Shown one piece after another: positions 1-5,880 of a DNA stretch of 13,856 nucleotides. The translations under genes were made by a program, and so were the position numbers. The first letter of the stretch is position 1. Every line of letters starts with the position of its first letter. The stretch comes from Acidobacteriaceae bacterium (GTDB lineage: Bacteria > Acidobacteriota > Terriglobia > Terriglobales > Acidobacteriaceae): contig DAHUXF010000032.1 in the NCBI GenBank assembly GCA_027307295.1, positions 1 to 13,856 of the forward strand, written 5' to 3'. The notes beneath the pieces are model-generated. The model was not told the origin of the DNA, did not search any database, and saw nothing but the letters and a program-made list of their open reading frames with translations.

Positions 1-1
1 C

Positions 2-325
2 GGCGAGAAGAGGGCGCGTGATCTGCTGCTGACCGGACGCATTTTTGGCGCGGAAGAAGCGCACAGTCTTGGCCTGGTGAATGAGATTGTGGGGCCGGAG
101 CAGCTTTTGCCGCGAGCGCACGAGTTGGCCCGGCAGCTTATGGAAAACAGCCCAGCATCATTGCAGGCCACAAAGAAACTGCTTTCCGCCTATACGCATG
201 AACAATTGAATCGCCAAGTGGCGCAGGCAGTACAGGGAAATGCCGCGATTCGCCAAACGTCCGATTTCAAAGAAGGCATTACAGCTTTTCTGGAGAAGCG
301 CAAACCCACTTGGACAGGAAAATAG
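2..325 (+). CDS. Enoyl-CoA hydratase/isomerase (crotonase family), C-terminal part
   Basis: Partial gene whose 5' end lies outside the window; the open frame runs from base 2 to the TAG at 323-325, about 107 residues. The visible part carries the usual crotonase C-terminal pattern: a segment reading LLLTGRIFGAEEAHSLGLVNEIV, then a helix with SPASLQATKKLL, and the end SDFKEGITAFLEKRKPTW. The family hydrates or isomerises acyl-CoA thioesters in fatty-acid or branched-chain amino-acid degradation; the active-site oxyanion loop lies upstream and cannot be seen, so the exact substrate is open. The next gene, a thioesterase, begins inside its last codons, which suggests translational coupling and shared acyl-CoA metabolism. 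The family call is firm; the subfamily (LiuC-like, PaaG-like or general) is not resolved. Confidence 0.88.
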   Translation, partial: GEKRARDLLLTGRIFGAEEAHSLGLVNEIVGPEQLLPRAHELARQLMENSPASLQATKKLLSAYTHEQLNRQVAQAVQGNAAIRQTSDFKEGITAFLEKRKPTWTGK

Positions 326-756
326 AAGACATCAATAAAAAGATCAGCGGCGAGACGAAATTGCGCGTGCGCTATGCCGAAACCGACAAGATGGGCGTTG
401 TCTACCACTCAAACTTCGTCATCTGGTTTGAGGTAGGCCGCGTGGAGCTTCTCCGGCAACTCGGCTTTGAGTACAGCCAGATGGAGCAGCAGGACAACTG
501 CCACATCCCGGTCGTGGACCTGCGCGTGCGCTACAAAGCGCCCGCCCAGTATGATGATGAGATTGTAGTCTGCACCGAGATCAAGAATGTTCGCGCATCG
601 CTGCTGCATTTTTCGTACCAGGTCCTCCGTGAGTCTGACCGGACTCTGCTGGCCACGGGCGAAACCATGCACATCATCGTGGACGAAAAATTTGCGCGCC
701 GGCCGCTGCCGGAAAAATACATGCTGGCCTTCGCCGGACATAAACGGAATTCATGA
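310..756 (+). CDS. YbgC/FadM-like acyl-CoA thioesterase (4HBT hot-dog fold)
   Basis: A 148-residue single hot-dog domain, normal length for the YbgC/4-hydroxybenzoyl-CoA thioesterase group, which hydrolyses acyl-CoA thioesters in the cytoplasm. The diagnostic segment is VRYAETDKMGVVYHSNFVIW at residues 20-39, with the presumed catalytic Asp at D26. The chosen start is TTG at 310, overlapping the upstream crotonase by 16 bases, with GGAGAAG at 292-298 as ribosome binding site. TTG at 361 would also give a plausible short N-terminus, because homologues usually have only a few residues before the RVRYAETD motif. The stop overlaps the hutH start as ATGA (753-756), so coupling to hutH is likely. 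The substrate cannot be told from sequence. Confidence 0.88.
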   Translation: MDRKIEDINKKISGETKLRVRYAETDKMGVVYHSNFVIWFEVGRVELLRQLGFEYSQMEQQDNCHIPVVDLRVRYKAPAQYDDEIVVCTEIKNVRASLLHFSYQVLRESDRTLLATGETMHIIVDEKFARRPLPEKYMLAFAGHKRNS

Positions 757-2264
757 CTCATCTTCAGATCAATGGCAATGACCTCTCCTTCAATGACCTG
801 CGCCAGGTAGTGTATGAGCGCCGCCCGGTTGAACTGGCCGCCTCTGCGCGTGAAAAAGTGGTTGCAGCGCGGTCGGTGGTAGACAAGCTGCTCCGGGAAA
901 ATCGCGTGGCTTATGCCATCAATACAGGCGTAGGCAAGTTGAGCGACGTACACATTGAACCGGCGCAGAACCGCCAGCTCCAGATAAATCTGATCCGCTC
1001 GCACTCCGCCGGCGTGGGCGAGCCTCTCTCACCGGAAGAAACGCGGGCCATGATGCTGCTGCGCGCCAACTCGCTGGCGAAGGGCTTTTCCGGCGTGCGT
1101 CCGGAGGTCATTGAGCTGATTTGCGCCATGCTGAATCATGGCATTCATGCCGTGGTTCCGTCCCAGGGCAGCGTGGGCGCAAGCGGCGATCTTGCGCCTT
1201 TGGCCCATCTGGCGCTGGCCATGATCGGTGAAGGCGAAGTCTGGTCGGGCAGCGGACGCATGAGCAGCGCCGATGCGCTGCGTAACGCGGGAATCAAGCC
1301 GCTGGTTCCGGAAGCCAAAGAAGCCATTTCGCTGATCAATGGAACGCAGGCCATGCTGGCGGTGGGAACGCTTGCGCTGATGGCTGCCGATACCCTGGCG
1401 GAAACTGCAGACGTACTGGGAGCAATGTCCCTGGACGCGCTGCACGGCACCGACGTTGCCTTTGACGCCCGCATTCATGCCGCGCGCCCGCATGCGGGGC
1501 AGGTGCAGGTTGCAACCAATCTGCGGCGGCTGATTGCGGGGAGCGAGATCCGCGAGTCTCATAAAGATTGCGGGCGCGTGCAGGACGCATATTCGCTGCG
1601 CTGCATCCCGCAGGTCCACGGCGCAGTGCGTGACACGCTGGAGTTTTGCCGCCACACGTTTGCCATTGAAATGAACTCGGCTGTGGACAATCCCCTGGTT
1701 TTTGTAAAAGGCCACGGCGAAGGCGACATTATTTCCGGCGGTAACTTCCACGGTGAGCCGCTGGCCTTTGCGCTGGACTACCTCGCCATCTCCCTGAGCG
1801 CGCTGGCGGGAATTTCTGAGCGGCGGATTGAGCGGCTGGTGAATCCGGCATTGAATGAAGGCCTGCCGCCATTTCTTGCGCCCGATGCCGGCATCAACTC
1901 CGGCTTCATGATGCCGCAGGTGACGGCGGCGGCGCTGGCCAGTGAAAACAAAGTGCTGGCGCACCCGGCGTCGGTGGACTCGATTACAACCTCGGGCAAT
2001 AAAGAAGATTATGTTTCCATGGGCATGGCGGCGGCCATCAAACTGAAGAGGGTGGTCGCCAACACCACGCATGTGCTGGCCATTGAAGCCTGTGCGGCGG
2101 CGCAGGCGCTGGACTTTCTGTCGCCGCTCAAGAGCAGCCCGCCGTTGCAGCAGGCGCATGCGGCCATCCGAAAAGTGAGTTCGCGCATTGAGCATGACCG
2201 CGTATTTGCGGAAGACTTTGCGAAGCTGGCCGCGCTGATTCGCGGAGGCGGGATATTGAAATAG
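753..2264 (+). CDS. hutH: Histidine ammonia-lyase
   Basis: A 503-residue protein of full family length (about 500-510). It deaminates L-histidine to trans-urocanate, the first step of histidine degradation, in the cytoplasm. The MIO cofactor triad A143-S144-G145 sits in GSVGASGDLAPLAH. By comparison with the Pseudomonas enzyme the other active-site positions are present: Y54 (in YAINTGVG), H84 (RSHSAGVG), N196 (INGTQ), Q277-Y280-R283 (QDAYSLRC), F332 (GGNFHG) and E418 (GNKEDYVSMG). Two usually constant spots differ: YAINTGVG instead of the common YGxNTGFG, and NKEDY instead of NQEDH. H84 argues for histidine rather than phenylalanine or tyrosine as substrate. No hutU, hutI or hutG follows. 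It starts in an ATGA overlap with the thioesterase gene. Confidence 0.93.
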   Translation: MTHLQINGNDLSFNDLRQVVYERRPVELAASAREKVVAARSVVDKLLRENRVAYAINTGVGKLSDVHIEPAQNRQLQINLIRSHSAGVGEPLSPEETRAMMLLRANSLAKGFSGVRPEVIELICAMLNHGIHAVVPSQGSVGASGDLAPLAHLALAMIGEGEVWSGSGRMSSADALRNAGIKPLVPEAKEAISLINGTQAMLAVGTLALMAADTLAETADVLGAMSLDALHGTDVAFDARIHAARPHAGQVQVATNLRRLIAGSEIRESHKDCGRVQDAYSLRCIPQVHGAVRDTLEFCRHTFAIEMNSAVDNPLVFVKGHGEGDIISGGNFHGEPLAFALDYLAISLSALAGISERRIERLVNPALNEGLPPFLAPDAGINSGFMMPQVTAAALASENKVLAHPASVDSITTSGNKEDYVSMGMAAAIKLKRVVANTTHVLAIEACAAAQALDFLSPLKSSPPLQQAHAAIRKVSSRIEHDRVFAEDFAKLAALIRGGGILK

Positions 2265-2440
2265 TTTCACCGCTGAGGGCGCAGAGAACGCAGAGAAAAG
2301 CCAACGCGAGATGTGCTCTTTCTTTTCCACACATTAACGTAGGTGTCCATTTTTGCGAGCTGCCTTTGTTTTGGCTTCACAGCAAGGCTTGGACTTTCTT
2401 CACCACCGAGACTCCTTCGCGCCAAACAGAGAAGAAGAAT
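2265..2440. repeat. Intergenic spacer with degenerate 9-nt repeats (CGCAGAGAA type)
   Basis: Noncoding gap between the convergent hutH and HD-domain genes. Just after the hutH stop there are three 9-nt units in tandem: CGCTGAGGG (2271-2279), CGCAGAGAA (2280-2288) and CGCAGAGAA (2289-2297). A second related-looking purine-rich patch, CCACCGAGACTCC followed by AAACAGAGAAGAAG, lies at about 2404-2437, next to the stop of the opposite gene. Such CACCG...GCAGAGAA tracts are, from memory, common dispersed intergenic sequences in soil bacteria. I see no convincing rho-independent terminator here and no coding potential. Confidence 0.55.
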
Positions 2441-3007
2441 TCACGAAGTTCCTGCCAGCCCCAGTTCGTTCGCAATGCCTTTCATGGCCTCAATGCAAAA
2501 CGCGATGTGCTCTTCCAGGTCCAGGCCAAGATCAGCGGCGCCGTTGGTAATATCGTCACGGTTCACGCTGCGGGCAAAGGCTTTGTCCTTCATCTTTTTG
2601 CGCACGGACCTGGCTTCCACCTCAGCCAGCGACTTGTTGGGCTTGACCAAAGCCGATGCCGTGATAAAGCCGGAAAGCTCGTCGCAGGCGTAGAGCGTTT
2701 TTTCCATTTTTGTTTCACGCTTCACTCCGCTGTAGTCGGCATGGGAGAGGATGGCGCGGCGGATGTCTTCAGGATAGCCGCGCTCTTCCAGAATCCTGCT
2801 GCCGACAAACGGATGCTCTGCCGGCGTGGGATATTTTTCATAATCAAAATCATGCAGCAGGCCGGTAAGGCCCCATTTGTCTTCATCCTCGCCGAATTTG
2901 CGCGCGTAGGCGCGCATGCATGCTTCCACGGCCAACATGTGCTTGCGCAGGCTTTCTGACTGGGTGTATTCACAAAGCAGGCTCCATGCCTGGGACCGGT
3001 CTTTCAT
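2441..3007 (-). CDS. HD-domain metal-dependent phosphohydrolase
   Basis: A 188-residue cytoplasmic protein with the HD superfamily signature. Visible metal ligands are H23 (RKHMLAVE), H52-D53 (GLLHDFDYEKYP) and D109 (ACDELSGF); H65 (AEHPFVG) and H89 (LSHADYSG) are extra histidines in the places seen in the HDIG-type single-domain hydrolases. Such proteins are usually annotated only as HD-domain or hydrolase; the substrate (a nucleotide or phosphate ester) is unknown. No partner domain (GAF, response regulator, GGDEF) is attached. The ATG at 3007-3005 has an AAGGA ribosome binding site 8-9 bases upstream. It is divergent from the zinc-ribbon regulator at 3176, with which it shares a ~170-base control region. 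Confidence 0.85.
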   Translation of the reverse strand: MKDRSQAWSLLCEYTQSESLRKHMLAVEACMRAYARKFGEDEDKWGLTGLLHDFDYEKYPTPAEHPFVGSRILEERGYPEDIRRAILSHADYSGVKRETKMEKTLYACDELSGFITASALVKPNKSLAEVEARSVRKKMKDKAFARSVNRDDITNGAADLGLDLEEHIAFCIEAMKGIANELGLAGTS

Positions 3008-3079
3008 GTTTTTTATCCTTTTTCTCCGTATATTCTCCGGTTTTCTACCAATAGCTCCGGTTTTTGCCGAATTTTATTG

Positions 3080-3127
3080 TTGACAATTGTAAGTTGATGC
3101 TGGAAACTACGTCAGTTAGGGGCCCCT
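3080..3127. promoter_or_regulatory. Candidate -35 element and palindromes in the divergent control region
   Basis: Between the HD-domain gene and the zinc-ribbon regulator there is TTGACA (3080-3085), which partly overlaps an 8-bp perfect palindrome ACAATTGT (3083-3090). A 10-bp palindrome AGGGGCCCCT follows at 3118-3127. The best hexamer at 17-bp spacing from TTGACA is GAAACT (3103-3108), a poor -10, so the promoter call is weak. The palindromes could be operators for the adjacent HTH protein, but this is inferred only from position. Confidence 0.3.
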
Positions 3128-3175
3128 TGCAGTCGTTTTTTGGAAGCTGCCTGCTCTGGCACTCCGAAATCATTC

Positions 3176-3712
3176 ATGGCTACAGCACTGGCACCGGTCG
3201 ATTCCCGGGAAGTGGTTCGTTGCGACCACTGTCATCTCGTCCAATTTCGGACAACCAACAATCTATGCCGGAAGTGTCGTACTTCACTGGACGAAGATGA
3301 GCCTGAGCCGATCCTGGAAGTGCCGGCGGCCGCTGAAGCTCCAGCCAATGGCCACCATTCGCATCTTCAGGTTGCGGCGTCCATCCGTATGCTAAGGCAA
3401 AAATCAGGATTGAGCCAGCGCCAGCTTGCGCTGCGCATGCAGGTGCCACGCACCTACGTTTCCAAGATTGAAAATGAAAAAGCCATGCCGACTCTGTCTT
3501 CCCTGCAGCGGCTGGCTTCCGCGCTGGAAGTCTCCATGGCCGACCTGTTAAAAGGCTCAAGCCGCAGCCTGGAAGATGAGATCACGGACCTGATGCACGA
3601 TGACTTTATTTCCGAAGTCGTGCAGTACATGGACAAATTGGATGCCATGCAGCGCTCCACACTGCTGGCGCAGGTGCGCGACCTGAGCACACGTCCGCGG
3701 CGCAGCGCGTAA
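3176..3712 (+). CDS. Zinc-ribbon plus XRE-type helix-turn-helix transcriptional regulator
   Basis: A 178-residue protein. Residues 16-34 form a four-cysteine zinc ribbon (CDHC at 16-19, CRKC at 31-34). A low-complexity Pro/Ala/Glu linker (about 40-58) follows, then an XRE/Cro-CI HTH domain (about 66-125) with the typical segment SGLSQRQLALRMQVPRTYVSKIENEKAMPTL. The C-terminal ~50 residues form a predicted helical region ending in a basic tail (RPRRSA). It is a DNA-binding regulator with unknown targets. The ATG at 3176 is preferred because the zinc ribbon begins soon after it; an in-frame TTG at 3140 would add 12 unlike residues. The ribosome binding site is weak for either start. Autoregulation or control of the divergent HD gene is possible. 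Confidence 0.85.
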   Translation: MATALAPVDSREVVRCDHCHLVQFRTTNNLCRKCRTSLDEDEPEPILEVPAAAEAPANGHHSHLQVAASIRMLRQKSGLSQRQLALRMQVPRTYVSKIENEKAMPTLSSLQRLASALEVSMADLLKGSSRSLEDEITDLMHDDFISEVVQYMDKLDAMQRSTLLAQVRDLSTRPRRSA

Positions 3713-3737
3713 GCCCATCAGTACATCATTGTCAAGG

Positions 3738-3772
3738 CAGCCGGAGCCGCGAGTCTCCGGCTGTTTTATTTT
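3738..3772 (+). terminator. Rho-independent terminator after the zinc-ribbon regulator
   Basis: Perfect 9-bp stem CAGCCGGAG (3738-3746) / CTCCGGCTG (3755-3763) with an 8-base loop, followed by TTTTATTTT (3764-3772). It starts 26 bases after the TAA of the regulator and separates it from the DUF3309/lipoprotein pair. Confidence 0.93.
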
Positions 3773-3899
3773 GTGTTGACACGAACACGGCTATCGCAGA
3801 ACACCCGCGATTTCTCAAAGGCCATGGTCGTATCAAGATAAGCTTGAGCAACTCCGCGGGCTTTCTCACCCTCCAACCTTGCAGGTACTCGGGTGACCC

Positions 3900-4052
3900 A
3901 TGATTACGATCCTGCTCATTATTCTGGTGCTGATGTTGATTGGCGTTCTACCGGCGTGGCCACATAGCCGGAACTGGGGGTATCGTCCGAGCGGAGGGTT
4001 GGGGCTCATCCTTGTGATTGTTTTGATTCTCTACTTGTTAGGATACGTATGA
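3900..4052 (+). CDS. DUF3309-type small membrane protein, 50 residues
   Basis: Short gene from ATG 3900 to TGA 4050-4052. The peptide has two hydrophobic segments (about residues 2-18 and 34-49) around a short polar loop with WPHSRNWGYRPSGG. This matches the pattern I know from the DUF3309 family, in which TILLIILxLLLIG is followed by LPxWPxSxxWGYxPSGGLG and then LVLVIVLILxLLG. The family is of unknown function and consists of tiny inner-membrane peptides. Its TGA overlaps the ATG of the next gene (ATGA at 4049-4052), so the two are probably translated together. The ribosome binding site is ambiguous: GGGTGA lies very close (3891-3896) and GCAGG is 14 bases off. The protein is short enough to be missed by length cut-offs. 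Confidence 0.82.
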   Translation: MITILLIILVLMLIGVLPAWPHSRNWGYRPSGGLGLILVIVLILYLLGYV

Positions 4053-4453
4053 AATTAACCGTTTTCACGTCAATCTTCTTGGTGCTTCTGACGTCAGGTT
4101 GCAGCCAGCAGGACACGGAAAAAACCAGGCAGCAGGCCGCTCAAGCCACTGAGAAACTCAAGGAAGAAAGCAAAGTTGCCGCTGTTGAGCTGAAGAAAGA
4201 TGCGAAAGAAGCAGCCAGGCAGACCAAGGCCGTTGCCGAAGGCGTGAAGCAAGGGCTGCAAACGCCCGACAAGCCGGTGAACGTGAACTCAGCCTCCAAG
4301 AACCGTCTTCAGACTTTGCCGGGGGTGGATGAAGATACTGCCAGCCGCATCATCGCTGGCCGGCCATATCACACGCGTGAAGAAGTGGCTGCCCGAGGGG
4401 TTGTCTCGCCGGAGGAGTTCCAGACCATCAAAGACAAGATTTCTGTAAAGTAA
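4049..4453 (+). CDS. Lipoprotein with C-terminal helix-hairpin-helix (ComEA-like) domain
   Basis: A 134-residue predicted lipoprotein. The signal peptide ends in the lipobox LTSGC with C18 as the modified residue. Residues 20-70 are a charged, Ala/Lys/Glu/Gln-rich segment expected to be a long helix or coiled coil. Residues 76-131 form a helix-hairpin-helix unit (VNVNSASKNRLQTLPGV, then TASRIIAGRPYHTREEV). In ComEA this fold binds DNA; in small periplasmic proteins of this kind the role is often unknown, so extracytoplasmic DNA binding is only a possibility. It overlaps the DUF3309 gene by 4 bases, suggesting both act at the cell envelope. No second competence gene is in the window. No clear terminator lies between it and the convergent CMD gene. 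Confidence 0.85.
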   Translation: MKLTVFTSIFLVLLTSGCSQQDTEKTRQQAAQATEKLKEESKVAAVELKKDAKEAARQTKAVAEGVKQGLQTPDKPVNVNSASKNRLQTLPGVDEDTASRIIAGRPYHTREEVAARGVVSPEEFQTIKDKISVK

Positions 4454-4510
4454 GCACAGCAAGTTTGCCATCGCTTTGCCTGCTGACTTTTGCGAATTAT
4501 TTTGTCTGCT

Positions 4511-5038
4511 CTACTTTGTGGGCTGCATCTGCAGGGCGTCATTAAAGCGATTGAAATAGTTGAACAGGCCAATCACGGCCACCAGTTCCACCATTTCGCC
4601 TTCATCAAAGTATTTGCGCAGTGCGTTCCATAGAGGTTCATCCACGGAGTGCGCGTCATGCGTGACACGCTCTGCCAGGCGCAGTGCGGCCTTCTCTTTG
4701 TCAGTAAAGTCGGCGCGTTTTTCAAAATTAGGCAGGTCGTTGATCTGCTCATCGGTCCAGCCATGCCGCCTTGCCAAGACGGTGTGCGAAGCCAGTCAAT
4801 ATTCGCAGCGGTTGATCTGCGAGGTGCGGATGACCACCAGTTCCTTCAGCTTGGCCGGGACCGTGCCGGTTTCCATGACGGCGCGGAAGTGGGCCACCAT
4901 GGTGCGCATAATCTCTGGCCGGTGCGCAACTGTGCGGAACATATTGGGGATGTTCCCGCGCTCTTTCATGTAATGGTCATAAACCTCCACCACTTCCGGA
5001 GAAGCCGCGGAACGATCGATGCGAGAGATTCTGGGCAT
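4511..5038 (-). CDS. AhpD/CMD-family peroxidase-related protein with in-frame TGA at the redox Cys (candidate selenoprotein)
   Basis: Two open segments in the same frame (5038-4799 and 4795-4511) are separated only by TGA at 4798-4796. Read through, they make a 175-residue carboxymuconolactone decarboxylase/AhpD-like protein of normal family length. The AhpD signature E-x11-C-x2-C-x3-H is present as E66, C78, TGA-81 and H85: the frame reads INRCEY, TGA, LASHTVLARRHG. Thus the stop replaces precisely the second, normally reactive cysteine, giving CxxU if decoded as selenocysteine. AhpD uses the Cys pair in thiol-disulfide exchange to recycle a peroxidase; other family members are decarboxylases or unknown. 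The part after the TGA shows no decay and contains the expected downstream helices. Start: ATG 5038 preferred over in-frame GTG 5053, with weak GGTGG upstream. Alternatives are a nonsense mutation (pseudogene) or a base error. Confidence 0.82.
4766..4782 (-). promoter_or_regulatory. Candidate bacterial SECIS hairpin
   Basis: On the minus-strand mRNA, 13 bases after the TGA, there is the hairpin CCGTCTT-GGC-AAGGCGG: seven pairs including one U-G wobble, with a GGC apical loop (4775-4773). The loop starts 20 nt after the TGA. The bacterial SECIS model I know asks for a loop about 16-37 nt downstream with a G in the first or second loop position; both hold. The hairpin lies inside the coding region, as bacterial SECIS elements do. 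Confidence 0.65.
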
Positions 5039-5041
5039 GAT

Positions 5042-5082
5042 AAAAAACACCACCGGCAGGGAGGGGTTGGCCCCCGCCCGCC
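5042..5082 (-). terminator. GC-rich hairpin and T-run between rsbV-like and AhpD/CMD genes
   Basis: On the minus strand an interrupted 10-bp stem (pairs 5080-5082/5055-5057, 5077-5079/5059-5061 and 5072-5075/5063-5066, with one mismatch and one bulge, loop GCCAA) is followed after 7 bases by six Ts (5047-5042). It may terminate or attenuate transcription coming from the anti-sigma pair; it sits in the 5' leader of the AhpD/CMD gene, whose ATG follows 4 bases after the T-run. Confidence 0.5.
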
Positions 5083-5092
5083 GCAGTTCTTG

Positions 5093-5440
5093 TTACTTGG
5101 TAAATGACTTGATGGCTGCCGCTTCATCGTCTTTGATATCAAAGACGGTGCAAAGCTTGGTGATTTGCAGCAGGTCATGGACTTTCTTGGTCAGCTTGAG
5201 CAGTTTCAGTTCTCCGCCTTCTCTGCGGACGGCGGTAAAAGCGCTCACCAGTTCACCAATGCCGGAGCTGTCAATATAGGTCACATCGCCAAGGTTCAGT
5301 AATATTTTCTTCTCACCCTTGCCGATCAGATCGCGGATGGTGTCGCGCAACACCACGCTGCCTTCTCCCAGGGTGATGCGTCCGCTCATATCAACAATTG
5401 AGACGCCATCCACCTGGCGATTTGTTGCTTTCATGCTCAC
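5093..5440 (-). CDS. STAS-domain anti-sigma factor antagonist (RsbV/SpoIIAA-like)
   Basis: A 115-residue single STAS domain, normal for the anti-anti-sigma family. The phosphorylation motif is D57-S58-S59-G60 in VTYIDSSGIGELV; by alignment with SpoIIAA, S58 is the expected phosphate acceptor. In the unphosphorylated state such proteins bind the kinase anti-sigma factor and free a sigma factor. The start is GTG 5440, because AAGGAGG (5454-5448) lies 7 bases ahead; it overlaps the stop of the kinase gene (GTGA). An ATG two codons in is the alternative. It lies directly after the RsbW-like gene, its obvious partner. No sigma factor or PP2C phosphatase gene is in the window. Confidence 0.93.
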   Translation of the reverse strand: MSMKATNRQVDGVSIVDMSGRITLGEGSVVLRDTIRDLIGKGEKKILLNLGDVTYIDSSGIGELVSAFTAVRREGGELKLLKLTKKVHDLLQITKLCTVFDIKDDEAAAIKSFTK

Positions 5441-5880
5441 TGTGTCTCCTCCTTGGCCTTTGCCGCGCTGCGGCCGGTATGCTTGATAAGTGTGATTTCC
5501 GTTCCCGGATTCGTGTTCCGGATCTTTACTTCATCCATGAAGGCACGAATCAGAAAGATTCCCCGCCCTGAACCTTTCATCAGGTTTTCCGGGGCCAGGC
5601 AATCGGGAAGGCTTCCCGGATCCAATCCCTTCCCTTGATCAGTAATTGTGATGACCAGGGCGTCTGAGGTGGTTTCATAGGCCACCATAAACCTCTTTCG
5701 TGGATCGTAGGCGTTGCCGTGCAAAACGGCATTGACCGCCGCTTCACGCACCGCCATGGCAACCTGGTATTGCTCGTCTTCGGCAAGCCCGGCCCGTGCA
5801 GCCACCTCAGAGGCCTTTTGCTCAACTTGATTGACGCTCTCCAACGTTGATTCCAACGTGTAAGAGACCCGGTTTGTCAT
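5437..5880 (-). CDS. Anti-sigma regulatory factor, serine kinase of RsbW/SpoIIAB type
   Basis: A 147-residue GHKL ATPase domain of the HATPase_c_2 type. The N-box is EAAVNAVLHGN (46-56), the G1-like motif DQGKGLD (81-87), the lid/G2 motif MKGSGRGIFLIRAFMDEV (101-118), and GTEITLIK (126-133) closes the fold. Such proteins bind a sigma factor and phosphorylate the STAS antagonist on serine. The antagonist gene overlaps its 3' end by 4 bases, giving a classical partner-switching pair. Start ATG 5880 is preferred; TTG 5892 would add four residues. No good Shine-Dalgarno is visible upstream of either. The target sigma factor is unknown and the system may control something other than a sigma factor. 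Confidence 0.92.
   Translation of the reverse strand: MTNRVSYTLESTLESVNQVEQKASEVAARAGLAEDEQYQVAMAVREAAVNAVLHGNAYDPRKRFMVAYETTSDALVITITDQGKGLDPGSLPDCLAPENLMKGSGRGIFLIRAFMDEVKIRNTNPGTEITLIKHTGRSAAKAKEETQ

Noticed and set aside
1029..2330. 433-residue open frame on the minus strand
   Set aside because: It is the antisense shadow of hutH, rich in Arg/His/Gln, with no family character and lying over a clearly coding plus-strand gene.
2309..2512. 11-nt direct repeat GATGTGCTCTT in the spacer and in the HD gene
   Set aside because: Exact 11-mers are expected several times by chance in a window of this size, and the flanking bases do not match.
2366..2959. 197-residue plus-strand open frame
   Set aside because: Antisense to the HD-domain gene, which has all the metal ligands and a good ribosome binding site.
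4454..4510. CAGCA/TGCTG stem as a terminator between convergent genes
   Set aside because: Only five pairs with a 19-base loop and an interrupted T-rich tail; too weak to call.
4511..4777. Separate 88-residue gene on the minus strand
   Set aside because: It is the C-terminal part of the AhpD/CMD protein; the frame continues upstream through the TGA with no shift and completes the family motif.
4796..5053. Separate 85-residue truncated gene starting at GTG 5053
   Set aside because: It is the N-terminal part of the same protein; ATG 5038 is the better start, and GTG 5053 would place the T-run of the hairpin inside the coding region.
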